DNA of 64,000 nt from Amaurobius ferox (GCA_951213105.1 OX578140.1:123993649-124057648); one strand, 5' to 3'; counted from the stretch's first letter, positions 44,278 to 55,284 are shown. Made by a program: numbers and translations. Notes: generated by a model not told the origin, from the sequence alone.

Positions 44278-44667
44278 ACAACACTTAAAATGGTCGAATC
44301 GTATTCATTGAACACAATTTGTGTGTCCACTGAACACAAATTGTGTGTTCATTGGAAATCCGTAATCAATTTGTTTTTAAACATTCGAAATCATTTCGTT
44401 ATTATTATAAAAATCGTATTGATTTATTTAAAAAAAAAAAAAATCCACTGAATACAATTTTAGCTAATTATTACATTCGTGTTTTTAAAGTTTGTGTATA
44501 CATTTGTTTTAAAAAAAAAATCATAATGTTATAATATACATATTTATATTCACTCCGTAACATTCTGTTTTAAAACGCACCCTTGCATCGCTATTCGAAT
44601 GAACTTTGAAAAATAATCTAACTTCCACTGATAAGGTACACTTCGAAGTTAACTGCCTATAAAGCAC

Positions 44668-44740
44668 GGGTGCTTTGGCACAGCGGTAAGACGCGCGGCT
44701 TCTAATCAGTTGGACCCAAGATCGAATCCAGCTCCTGACA
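44668..44740 (+). other. tRNA-like sequence, right arm
   Basis: A-box-like TGGCACAGCGGTAAGACG and B-box-like GATCGAATCC, with CTTCTAA between, as in tRNA-Arg(UCU). It is followed by a 19-nt A tract at 44764-44782. The cloverleaf does not close. It could be a small SINE captured before the arm was duplicated. Confidence 0.45.
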
Positions 44741-44782
44741 AGTGAAACATTAATTTCTTTTGGAAAAAAAAAAAAAAAAAAT

Positions 44783-45383
44783 GCCGATAGATGGCAGCAC
44801 TTCATCAAAATTCGCCAGAGGGCGCTTTAACTACTTCACGCTGATAAGATCTTTCAGTCTGTCGCTGACCAGCAGAGAGGGAGGACGTGTGTTCTTGTCA
44901 AAGGTCACTTCTAAGGTTATCAATCGCTGATTGCCACACGTCATTTCCAGATTGTGTGATGCTCAGTCATCGATTGCGACATCCCTTGAAACTTCTTCCT
45001 CAGGTCAAGGGTCAGTCAGCGATTGTGACATTCACTCTCAAGAGTGAAACTCACTCCGTATGAGTCATCAGGCCTCTCTGAAAGACTTTCGCAATTGCCC
45101 TCTTGACATCTTTCGCAATACTAGGAAAGAGGCATCCTCCCAAGAGAGGCATCCGGTGTTGTGCCGCCTCACCAAACTTCCAAAAGAGGGGAGGGGGGCA
45201 TCCTCCCTCCTGGGGGTCTCAAGACCCTCTGAGAGGAGCTTCCTCTCAAAAGAGGGAAGACACTCCAAAGAGGCATCCTCCCAAAGAGGATCCACTCCAA
45301 AGAGGGAAATTCCCTCCCAAAGAGGGCCTCTCCTCCTGAGCCACCTCCCCGATCCGCCGCAGAACGCCCCTTTTATAACTACT
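44783..45383 (-). repeat. Right terminal zone
   Basis: Mirror of the left terminal zone, ending CCCCTTTTATAACTACT. The inward-facing TATAAAAG lies at 45370-45377 (minus strand). Lacks the 10-nt duplication seen on the left. Confidence 0.7.
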
Positions 45384-45790
45384 GACATATAGCCATGCAG
45401 GGGGTGACCCTTCTCATGCGGGGATCGGACTCGATACCATGGAACGGCCGACAAGCTTCAACTCCATTGGGGTGGGCTTTTGGAGCATCTGGCGAATGAG
45501 GGCGTATCTCCAGGATGAGAATTGTGAATCTGAACTCTGAAATTACTGAAATTGCTCCATTGCAGAAGGGGATGAGATATTTAATAATTTGAAGTTTTAT
45601 GCTGGCAAAGGCGGAAAAGTGAGAATGAGAGTTATTAGTCAAGCGCCAACGCGGTTTTCGAAACTTTTACGATCTAAGGAAACTTCGGTGTCCAATCGTC
45701 GTTTTCTTGCATTACTTGACTGACCTAGCCAAGGTTTAGGGATTCATATCCATTAGTAGAACCCATATTCAGTACTATAATTAGGAGTTC
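45384..45790 (+). repeat. Repeat F, right part
   Basis: Continues from 33297. The CATGCAGGGGGTGACCCTTC section parallels CATGCAGAGGGTCAACCTTC at 57595-57615, and the GTCCAATCGTCGTTTTCTTG region also matches. 45791-45956 then contains only a short perfect palindrome, GTGCCACCTAGTGGCAC near 45883-45899. Confidence 0.65.
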
Positions 45791-45956
45791 CTTAAGGTAA
45801 AAAGTCTGGAACTAAACGTCCAAATAAATATAACGCAATGGCGGCCAAAGTGAAATAGCTAAACGAGATCATAATATAGCGGTGCCACCTAGTGGCACGA
45901 AATTGAAATAGAACAATAAGGAAACAAAAAAATATGAACATGAGGCGCAAATAAGG

Positions 45957-46880
45957 AAAAAAACTCTTATGTGGGCAGCACATGACTTTTCATATATAAT
46001 GCTTAATGCAATGTATTTACTACTTCTATAGTAAAAGCAAAATAGGTTATTCTTATAGTAGATACTTATATTTTTCCTAAGATATTGAATTTTCATCAAT
46101 TAGTCGTCATTTTTATTGATTTAGAGTCATTTTTATCCATTTGGCGAGATTTTCCTTAATTTGGTAAAATTTAAAAAGTCGCCAAGTTGGCAACATTCCG
46201 CCAATTTCGTCGCCAAAATCTCGTCAAGCGTTATGGACGGAAAAATTATTTATTCTTATAGCAGATAAATGACTATTGGCGTTCAAATACAAAAGTATTA
46301 CTCAAAGTATATTTTTTCATGAATGGAACGAGCTAGATCCACGAGAATGATGCCACCCAATTTTTCGCATGATATTACATTTGAAAAGTGAACATGTTTC
46401 TCAGCAGAAAATATTTTTTTTATTTTATGTAATTTTTTGATATTTTTAAAAAAAATGTGCAATATCTTGCGAACGGTTCATGCTATTGTTCTAAAATTTA
46501 TGTTAATCGTTTTGTAATAAAAAATTACATAAGAAATCTCTATGTGCGTAACTTTATTAGAGGTTTTGATTTTGCTGATTTTTTCAAAATTTCACTCGAA
46601 AATTTAGGGGAGTTCTGAACATTCGATTACATATAAAAACAATAGGCTTCCAGTATTCACGGACTGTAGTTTTTGTACCAAATTTCGTTCGAACCGGTTT
46701 ATTCGTTCGTCAGTTATCGTCTCCACAGACTCACTGACACACACACACACACAGACATCACCTCAAAAATGTTCGATTTGTGATTAAAGATGCTTGAAAC
46801 GTGCTCTCCTGTCGAATTCGAATTTTCGACCCCGTCACAATACTTTCCTTATGCATTATTGTATATAAGGAAAGTAAAAA
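45957..46880 (-). mobile_element. HINE-B, reverse copy
   Basis: Plus-strand start AAAAAAACTCTTATGTGGGC and end GTATATAAGGAAAGTAAAAA, with a short (CA)n tract near 46740-46753. Same order as 26404-27353. Confidence 0.68.
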
Positions 46881-47145
46881 TAAAATGCAGAGAATATGAA
46901 CTCAAAGAAACAAAAAATTTGACGTGGTCGGAGAAATGGAGTCATTGACAAATCATTAATTGTACTGGAGTTTTTACTTAAATGAAAAGATTCAAAGAAA
47001 TCCAAATTGAAAACTGAAGAGCACTTTTGAATAATGGAGTCAAAGGAAAGTCGGTGACAAAAAATATCTAACAATGATTAGTGATGGAAAAATAATTAAT
47101 TACTTGTTTTTTGTACATAATTTTGATGCTTTTTTAAACAGTACT
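46881..47145. other. No recognised feature
   Basis: AT-rich. It may be 3' flanking sequence of the Penelope-like relic that follows on the minus strand, but no motif proves it. Confidence 0.35.
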
Positions 47146-47418
47146 TTAAGGCTCTTTATTTTGACCTATGTACGATAGTCCGTATTGACAAGGAATTTGA
47201 TAAATGCCCCACTTATTTGAGTTTGTCAATACATTCTTAAGCGATGAAAATTTAATTTTATTGGTAGGGGTGAATATTACTTTGAAGTCAAACTTATTTA
47301 GAATTTTAGCAATTTTATGGTTACTTTTAGGATAGAAAGGAAGACATACAATATCGCTAAACGTTTTAACTGGAACTTCTTTGCTCTGACGAGGCTCTGA
47401 AAATTTGGAAAAAAGCAC
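47146..47418 (-). pseudogene. Penelope-like element, GIY-YIG endonuclease fragment
   Basis: A 90-codon minus-strand frame contains PFYPKSNHKIAKILNKFDFK, then VIFTPTNKIKF, and ends NKWGIYQIPCQYGLSYIGQ: the GIY...YIG motif of the endonuclease domain at the C-terminus of Penelope-like retroelement proteins, with the usual preceding segment. It stops right after YIGQ, so the rest of the nuclease (Arg and Glu residues) is missing, and no RT domain is found upstream. A second fragment with the same order lies at 48260-50845. Truncated and inactive. Confidence 0.85.
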
Positions 47419-47739
47419 AAATTTACAATATTCTCCAATATCAACGATCTAAGGCACCAGCTATTAAATAATCCAACTCAGACTTTAATAAAATTACGAC
47501 GTCTCTTCTGGAATTGTGAGTATGCTGTCAGGAAACAAAAATGAGTCCAAATTTCTGGATAACAAACCCGCATTTACAAGCACAGAGTAAATAGGAACAA
47601 TATACAGTTAGACAACACTTAAATTCTCCACTAATGTCACAAAACAGATACTATTTTCACAATAATGACGTATCATATTTCACAAAAGAGCAGCTATTAT
47701 TCTCAAAACATTGAGGTATGTCACAGTTCATTGTAGCTT

Positions 47740-48065
47740 GTATCACGTCAACTAGTTTCCAATGAGTGATGACTCCTTTTATATTCTCTCTGTGTACACT
47801 TATAGAATGGGCTCGTATTTCGTAGAATTTTCGTTATTTTGCGGTGGTTGTCGAACCTTCGAGAAGTCGCTAAATATCTCCAAATTGAGGATAAATTGAC
47901 AAATCTGGCAACCTGTTTCCGTAATTCAGCATTTGGCAATCCGAGATTCATGTCATAGGAAAAGTTGCCTGTATGGATATTTTCTCCGTCGGGTTTTTAA
48001 AAGAGACTCCATTGAGGACATTTTATATGTCTGTAAGAGTAAGTTAGACCATTGCTTACCGTAAG
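47740..48065 (-). mobile_element. LTR fragment, same family as 30028-30543
   Basis: On the minus strand it shares ACTTTTCC..TATGACATGAAT-type and TCGAAGGTTCGACAACCACC-like words, and a TATAAAAGGAGTCATCACTC box near 47780. The R/U5 part is absent. Confidence 0.5.
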
Positions 48066-48328
48066 TATTTTGTCGTTACATTACCCCCTTATTATAATTT
48101 TTATCATCCCCCTATTCAAAAGATTACTGCATTCAAAACTTATATCTACTATGCATTTAAATTATGTTCTACTTTTGACTGATTAAGATCGGGACTGGAT
48201 TATTTAAAAGCTGTCGCCTTAGATCGTAAATGCTGGCTGAATATTGTTGATTGAGCTGTTTTCAAATTTTCTAAGCCTCCCCAGAGAAAAGAAGTTCCAG
48301 TTAAAACTTTCAGCAATATTGTATGACT

Positions 48329-49746
48329 AGCAGCATACCCGTTCTTCGTACTGAGTATATAATATAAAGAAACTTATAATTCGCAATCATGTGCAAATTC
48401 TGTTAAAATATTAAATTTATTGCTCCTAAAGAGAAGTTTAAGAATATCTGTTCTCACTATGCAAAATTATCTTCACGGGCAGATCTGAAGAATAAAACAT
48501 CCTGGCCCCTTTTGTAAGCAAATTTACAAAAAAAAAAAAAAAAGAATTGAATCAATATATGCAATCCCGTTCTACTTATATTGTCGCAAAATAGAAAATA
48601 TGCCAGTGTGTTAGAAGATTACCCGTATTACAATATGAGTCTCAAAATTCTCTGCCAAAATAAAAGAGATGACGTAATACATTGAAAATATCAATAATCC
48701 CAGTACTCTTTATACCAGAAGGTCGCAATTGATTCCAATATATGCCAATATATATATCAAAACATATGCCAATATACCTGTACTACTTATATTCTCTTAG
48801 ATTAGAAGATATATCCGTGCACTTGTAGAAGATTACTCGTACAACGTACAATATATGAGTTTAAATAATTTTTGTCATAATAAAGCAATGGCATAATAAC
48901 TTGAAAATATCAATAATACCTGAATCAATAATCCCTGAAAATATCAATAATAATGACGTTTAAACCTGAAGACCGTAATTAATATTATCCAGTCAAAAAT
49001 GCTATAAGAAAAATCAAATCGTTTTTTTCTAAAATATATTTTTATATCCATTTATTTATTATTCAAATTGAAAAAATAATACTTAAAATTAACAGACAGA
49101 TTTAATTTAATTGCGTTTCTGAGCAACATGATATAAGATAAAATCTTCCTCATAAACTGCGAAATTAAATAACCATTTTGATTTCTTTATACTTTTCACT
49201 GTTCAGTAAAAGCTTGTGCAAAATAAACCATGGAGATAGATTTCCCATTTAAATCATGTTTCAAACAATTCATGTTTTCAGAAAGTGACTAATTAGCGCA
49301 AAAAATCTCCCACCAAACTCAGAGATAATGTTTTAATTTACTTTCAAACGATTTTCAAGCTTTTCGTTTGGATAAACCACGGAGTTAGAAAGTAGAACTC
49401 CTAGGAAAAAGTTTCATTTTTCATTAATATCTCGACAACCCTTGGTCTTAGAAACTTGAAACTTAGACTAACTTTATGGGGGGCTATTCCAAGGCTATCC
49501 ACGAAATTTCATCAAATTCTGCTAAGCCGTTCTCCCGTGATGATGAGACAAACGAAAATTTTGTTTTTTACTAATATCTCGAGAACCACTGATCGTAGAA
49601 ACTCCAAATATGGGTTAAATTTTAAATAGGACTATTTCCAGGCTATTCACAAAATTTCATCAAATTCGGTTCAGCTGTTCTCCCGTGATGATGGGACAAA
49701 CAGATAGACTGTCAGACAGACAGATTTTCAATTTTATTTATATAGA
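48329..49746 (-). mobile_element. Family H element in the Penelope fragment (first insertion)
   Basis: Plus-strand start CTAGCAGCATACCCGTTCTT, which is the inverse of the right end at 5891. It ends at TTTTATTTATATAGAT without the second CTAGC end. The interior is the mirror of 4460-5870. Confidence 0.6.
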
Positions 49747-49785
49747 TTTCTTTTCTATCCTAAAGTTAGTCATAAAATTGCTAGA

Positions 49786-50690
49786 AACTATATAAACAAA
49801 ATTGAAAATCTGTGTATATATTTGTTTGTTTGTGTGTTTCATCACGGGAGACTTACTGTACCGAATTTGATGAAATTTTCGAGGTAGACTTGAAATAACC
49901 ACACTTAAAATTTAGTCCATGCTTCGAGTTTCTAGGACCAGGTGTTATTGAGATTTTAATAAAAACGCACTATTAAACCTCCCATTGAGATAGCATTACG
50001 CAGACTATATTTGTTCCGCAAAGCTATTTGAAAAGAAAAATTGTATCATATTGGTAAACAACGGGATTCAATACAATGAATTAATACTGCAGTAAATCTT
50101 TTTTTGATTTAAATAATAAAAAAATGTATATAAATAAATTTTACTGAAATTTCAATTTTGGTGGGATTATATCCATTACGGCCTTTGGGTTTAAATATTA
50201 TTGATATTTATTTATAATTGGGATTATTGACATTTTCAAATTCTTACGTCATCTGCTTTTTATTTTGGTGAAAGATTTTTCAAATCCATATATGGTAGTA
50301 CGGGTATATATATCTTCGAATACACGAGTATAATCTTCTAATTACGAAAATTTAAGTAGAAGGGTATATCTTCTAATGCACGAGAATATAAGAAGTACGC
50401 TTATATCTTCTAATACAATTTTAGCGCTTTTATTTTGGCATGTATTGATTCGATTTCATATTTTCTTTAAATTTGTTTAAATACGGGATCAGGATGTTTT
50501 ATTCTTCAGTCTGTGAAGTTAATTTTGCATGGCGAGAACAGATATTCTTAAACTTTGTCTGGAGCACAATTTAAATATTTTAATAGAATGTTTTGAATAA
50601 CAATGCTATTTAGAATACTATAGGAATGTGCACATGATTGTGAATTTTAAGTTTCTTTAAATTGCACATTTCTTACGAAGAACAGAAAAA
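49786..50690 (+). mobile_element. Family H element in the Penelope fragment (second insertion)
   Basis: Starts ACTATATAAACAAAATTGAA (also lacking the CTAGC end) and ends TTTCTTACGAAGAAC. More diverged than the first. That both insertions in this gene stop at the same internal point suggests the start near CTATATAAA may be the family's true end. Confidence 0.55.
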
Positions 50691-51004
50691 CAACTAGATT
50701 TAAACAAGTTTGGCTTCAAAGTGATTTTCTCCCCTATTAATAAAATTGAATTTCCTTCGCTTAAGGATCCTATTGAAAAGCTCATGAATTGGGGCATTTA
50801 TCAAATTCCTTGCCTTTGCGAACTATCATATCATACATAAATTATCGTACATACGAACTATCATACATACCGTAAGTTGAAGTAGTAGTATCACGCGCCT
50901 CTACGTCCCAATTAAAAAGTAATGGTGGCGATATTGGTTCCTGATATGTTGTGCGGTTTGACAGAAAGTTGAGAAGAAAAATGAAGTGTAAACCTTCGTT
51001 TTTA

Positions 51005-51975
51005 ACACTTTCCAATATAGCTGGAAAGTGTTTATGAATTTGATCATTCTGTCTGTCTGACCATTCGCAAGATAACTGCAGTAAAAATAACTTTATCAAA
51101 ACAAAATTTTAGTATGCTGTTGAGGCTGTCGTTTTTTTTTCTTGAATAAAAATGAATAATATGATCCAATTGGTTTTGGATTTTACTCGGGTTGAAAAAA
51201 TGAAATACTTTAAACCCTGTGGGATTTACTTTTTTCAAATGTTTTTTAAGCGAAATTAAAATTCACAAATTGCACAAATGTGTAAAAAAAAATTTAGCAA
51301 AATAGGTTGGGTAGTTTTTTTAAATAAAAATTGAAATAATAATTACATCCATGATATGTGATCAGGTGTCTCAGTGCAAAATAAAATGTGGCTTCCATTT
51401 TTACGGCAGATGTTTAATGATCGTTTAAATTGATTTTTATAATGTTGCATCCGTAATAAAATCGCTTTATTATTGCGTAAGATCTATGTATCAAAATTCT
51501 GTGCCAACGCAATTGCAATATTTTTTATTTTAAATGATCAACTTTGATTATTCCTACAACAAAGCCTAATTTTAATGATAAGCAGAATGTACATACAAAA
51601 TGTAAACAGATCAAATGAGTGTAAGATGAGTTTTATAAGAATTGCTGAATTATTTTCACGCAAAATTATTTGGCTCTGGAGACTGGAATATAAGTGATAT
51701 GAATGAAATATTCATTGATTTTACATAGAAAGGCAGACGATTTATATTTCGATGACGTCATTTGAATAAAGTTCATTTTGCGTACCATAACTTTTTTCGA
51801 TGAAGTTTTAAGTTTTCAAGCATAATAAATTACTGTAGTACTGTGATAATTAAAAAAATATCAGCGCTGAGTGTATCACATTTTAGAGATGTTTAAATAA
51901 AATTGCAATTTAGTTGGAAAGTGCTTCAATGAGGATGTAATCAATGCTTTATACATGATTGATTTTTCTTGTTTT
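51005..51975 (+). mobile_element. HINE-C, full copy
   Basis: Starts after TTTTTA with ACACTTTCCAATATAGCTGG and its mirror AAAGTGT, has the CTGTCTGTCTG tract, and ends AGTTGGAAAGTGCTTCAATG and a hairpin-forming AATCAATGC...ATGATTGATTTTT. Subterminal inverted repeats CACTTTCCAA/TTGGAAAGTG are perfect. Confidence 0.65.
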
Positions 51976-52434
51976 TCCATGCATCTATTCGTTGGATAAT
52001 CAAAGAATGCATAAAGATATGTAATATTATTACTTTTTTCGAGTTGACCTTTCGGTGAGCCTTTTCGAATAATTTCCCCGTTTGTTATTATCTTGAATTT
52101 CTTTAAAGTTGTTTTGGAATGCATTTGTTTTGAGGCATTTAATATGTAATTGCTTTTAAAGTATCATATATTACTGTGTAGGATTTTTTATAACTGAATA
52201 TAATTCACGATAATTTTGCTAAATCGGATACGAATATAGCTATAAGATTCTTCAATTTATTTCTTTAATTATGATTTCATGATATACGAAAGCGAATTAA
52301 AAATATTACTTACTCTTATTCCGTATTATTTATCTGTCCTTTACTTAATTTCTCTATTCATATATATATTTTTGAAAAATTATATGTATCTAAATTTCAG
52401 CACTATTGAAAACAATTTCACAAACAAGAATCTC
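51976..52434. other. No feature seen
   Basis: AT-rich. An 82-codon minus-strand frame (51876-52124) overlaps the HINE-C end and shows no family motif. Confidence 0.4.
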
Positions 52435-52697
52435 TTCGGGCGCGGTAGCCCGGTGGTTTGCGCACTGGATTTCACGCTGCCACAACTGCCGCCGTGTTCA
52501 TGCGGAGTACGATCACGTTAAACATGTGGGTCAGTAAGTCCTTCCGAAAGGTTGGTGGGAGGGGAAGGAGGGTACGGTCCCTGTGGATGCCTCCGCCACT
52601 GGGTTCCGGTCTAAATTGGGTGGCACTTCCCGGCCGTCCAAAAAGTTACCTTACACCTTTCTGGTAAAGTCGAACGGTCTGTGTCTCAACAACAACA
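52435..52697 (+). mobile_element. tRNA-derived SINE
   Basis: Starts GGGCGCGGTAGCCCGGTGG and ends (CAA)n. Flanked by a 15-bp perfect duplication ACAAACAAGAATCTC (52420-52434 and 52698-52712). Its B-box part is deleted (TTTCACGCTGCCACAACTGC), as in the body of the 5S-headed copy at 27753-28020. Confidence 0.9.
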
Positions 52698-52712
52698 ACA
52701 AACAAGAATCTC

Positions 52713-53125
52713 ATATTATAATCATGTAGCCAGATGGGAATGCTGCACTAGAAGGATTAAATAAAACTATTCTGCTGTGTTAGTTCATTTGCTTACTTTT
52801 GAACATATCCCAAGTATTTACATATGTAAGCAAAATGCAATCGATTCCTAGGATAATCGAAAGGAGGAAGCCACCCCACCCGAATGTATTTGGGTGACGA
52901 CACGTGATCACAACAACAATCCTAGGTCACTCGGCACAACGCCAGGCTCCGTGGCAGGGGCCTGGCCGTGCGCCCTGACAGCGGCCCATCACGCCCAAGT
53001 CCAACCCCTCCGATCACAGTCGTACCCGCGACCGTCAGCAACGGCGGACCAATACCGAGACCAAAATGCGAGACAAAACATAGCACCAACCACCACACAA
53101 CCGCCGCCAGAAGAGGTTTATTGAT
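52713..53125. other. GC-rich island of unknown nature
   Basis: From about 52865 to 53115 the composition switches to GC- and C-rich, with a 77-codon plus-strand frame (52894-53124) full of Ala, Pro, Gln and Thr. It might be a fragment of an LTR element leader, a 5' end of a LINE, or an exon. No family is recognised. Confidence 0.3.
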
Positions 53126-53996
53126 AACAAAAATATAAAGAGATATCGCTTCAAAGACAAGCTTGACATAGCGCCACTTTTAAAATGGCAATGAGAACTT
53201 GAAGTGCATACTTCCGTACAATCTTTGTGGACAACAGATAGCAAACAATGCAAGAAGAGTGATGAGGTAATTCTTCAAGGCATGGGGTATGTTAACACCA
53301 TAAAATAACAGGTATTCAAAGATGTAATGAATTTAAAAACTTCAATATGCGCAAAATAATTAGCTAAATTTAAGATACAATACTCAATGTGCGAAAGTAT
53401 AAGGAAACATGAGCAATATACGAGTAAATTAAGCACAAATAAAAAAATAATCTCTTTATTTGTGCTTATATACGCTGCTCAAGTTTTCATGATTTATATC
53501 TGCGTGCAATTAAAATGAGTTCGCATAATATACATAAATTAAATAACATACATAAGTACATCAATTACTGTGTTGAAGGCCCAGACCACACGACCAACCC
53601 AGAGGGTTTATGGTAACAAGTTGTGTGGCCATCAATTACTGTGTGTGATTATGTATATTTTTTTCTTATGATCGTGCTAAATATTCATATAATATGTTCG
53701 TCTTTGCTTTTGGTGTTATTAACTGTGTCATTAAGTTATCAAAATTACATGTTAATTGCATAGTTACATTTTGAGGAAAGTGTTAAAAAATTGCATTTAT
53801 TTACAATTTTCAATGGAAACTTACACCATTTTATTCTTGTACTAAATGTGAATTTATTTGCTATAATTCTAAGAAGTGAGTGAGGTGAAGCTTGGATTAC
53901 ATTTGAACAGTCATTTTAATTCCTGAAAGAAATCCTTTCCAACTATGAGACACGGAGCATACCAGAAGTTCTCAGGAATCTTCAACGTCGTGGTAT
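53126..53996. other. Spacer with an imperfect hairpin
   Basis: AAGCACAAATAAA (about 53433) and TTTATTTGTGCTT (about 53456) form a near-perfect stem flanked by weaker symmetry (ATGAGCAATATACGA against ATATACGCTGCTCA). No gene. Confidence 0.45.
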
Positions 53997-54561
53997 TGTT
54001 AAAACTTGGAAAACGCTTCCGAGTCTCTTTTACCCCCTTCTCATTTTCGTTTCTTTCAAAGACCAGACGGTGAAAACACTCGTATAGGCATCCTTTTCCA
54101 TGACGTAAGTCCAGGGATGCCACATGATGGAGTTCGAAGTAATGTCGCCAGATTTGACAATTTATTGCTGATTTGGCTACATTTGGTGATTTTCCGAAGC
54201 TTCGGGAAACACCTCGAAAAATCCAGTATTCTACGAAAGATGAGAGATTTCCAGAAGTTCCAATAGAGAGTCAATAAAAGGGCTCATCATTCAGTCGGTG
54301 AGCAGTTAATAAGATACGAGCTACATTGACCTGTGACTTTCGCCAATGTTTTGAGCATAGTTTCTGTCGTGTGTTGTGAAATGACTTATGCCAATATTTT
54401 GAGAGCAGTATCAATTATTTTGTGAAATGAGTGTAACATTTTGCAGGTTAACTGCATATTGTTCCTGTTTACGCTGCGCTTGTGAATAAACGTGTTAGTT
54501 ATCCAGAAATGTGAACTCATTCTTGTATCCGCACACCCACGATTTCAGAAGATACGTTGCA
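53997..54561 (+). mobile_element. LTR copy, same family as 30028-30543
   Basis: Starts TGTTAAAACTTGGAAAACGC, contains AATAAAAGGGCTCATCATTC near 54275 where the other copy has its TATAAAAG, and GTTCCTGTTTACGCTGCGCT, and ends near GATACGTTGCA. A target duplication was not found. It has a short internal duplication (CCAATGTTTTGAG and CCAATATTTTGAG). Confidence 0.6.
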
Positions 54562-54924
54562 GCAGGATAATGTACCACATAACAAATGGAGATTTTTGAA
54601 AACCCTGAAAAGCCGTTGTGATATTTTAGCGCATGTCACAAACTGATGCTATTAAAATCACATTTACAGAATATTAACCTTTTATTCAAATGGGCAACAG
54701 TTACATTTTACACAATTTTAATACAGTGCAAAGCAAATTCTCTTTCGTAAAGCAAATCTCACTCTATCGTTCAATCTTTTTAAATATAAATTTGAATCTG
54801 CTGACATCACTCAAAAGAAAAAAAAAGAAGAAAAACAAACAGAACAAAACAAACAAACAACAACAACAAAAAAGAACCACGTTCAAGCAAAAATTTAATT
54901 AGCTAAGAACTTTCCGGTTTTTAA
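54562..54924. other. No gene; A-rich low-complexity tract
   Basis: 54815-54885 is dominated by AAAAC/CAAA words. Nothing else seen. Confidence 0.5.
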
Positions 54925-55045
54925 TATGAACGCAGAACTCAAGCAACAGTGAACTTGAATGCAACAGTGCAACAGTGAACAGCAATATTGAACAGTGAAC
55001 AGCAACATTGAACAGTGAAGCAATAGTGAACAGTGAAAGTCAATG
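54925..55045 (+). repeat. Short tandem repeat (CAGTGAACAGCAA-type)
   Basis: Irregular units of about 19-20 bp such as CAGTGAACAGCAATATTGAA, in five to six copies with decay at both sides. Confidence 0.75.
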
Positions 55046-55284
55046 GGTGGTCGTAAAAATTGAGTGTCCACGCAGAGGGTTATGAAAATGTTGGGTAAGT
55101 ATCTAAATTGAAATATTTATTCGTGATTGAAACACGTTTGGCAACATTTTGTAGCAGCGTTACCCAGAGATAGATGGATAAATACAGATAAATCAAGGTG
55201 TTTATATTATTAATGTGCGAGCGGCTAGCTTTATGCTCCAGAATATAGTGGAGCTTGTGATTCTCTTCCATTTACAAAAGGCTG

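Larger units (their letters stand above)
33298..45383. mobile_element. 12.1-kb palindromic Polinton-like element
   Basis: The whole element is one inverted repeat: arm 33298-39329 (6032 bp) and arm 39350-45383 (6034 bp) around a 20-nt centre. Ends read AGTAGTTATAAAAGGGGCG inward on both sides. It is flanked by the 6-bp duplication GACATA (33292-33297 and 45384-45389) and sits in a copy of repeat F whose empty version is at 57421-57744. Six-base duplications, AG...CT ends and a short tandem (AGTAGT) at the tip are known for Polintons, where protein-primed replication is proposed. Each arm carries one intact gene, a tRNA-like piece, a 100-bp minisatellite and repeated promoter-like modules. Arms differ by several substitutions and indels. 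No polymerase, integrase, ATPase, protease or capsid gene is seen. Polinton affinity is inference from ends, not from genes. Confidence 0.8.
48260..50845 (+). pseudogene. Penelope-like fragment split by two insertions
   Basis: Three coding scraps lie in the order of the 47146-47418 frame: QRKEVPVKTFSNIV (48260-48325), FYPKVSHKIAR (49750-49785), and FGFKVIFSPINKIEF...WGIYQIPC (50695-50845). Family H sequence fills the two gaps in opposite orientations. The YIG half of the GIY-YIG motif is damaged (LSYH instead of LSYIG). Broken. Confidence 0.8.

Noticed and set aside
44668..44740. Functional tRNA-Arg gene
   Set aside because: The T stem and acceptor stem do not pair; only box-like words remain.
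33298..45383. Reading the palindrome as a pure fold-back sequencing artefact
   Set aside because: Target duplication, an empty-site copy of the flanking repeat and arm-specific differences point to a real insertion, although reads should confirm it.
33875..45899. CTCF-like words (GCCCTCTGGCG, TGCCATCTATCGGCA, GTGCCACCTAGTGGCAC)
   Set aside because: Too short and degenerate to call insulator sites without binding data.
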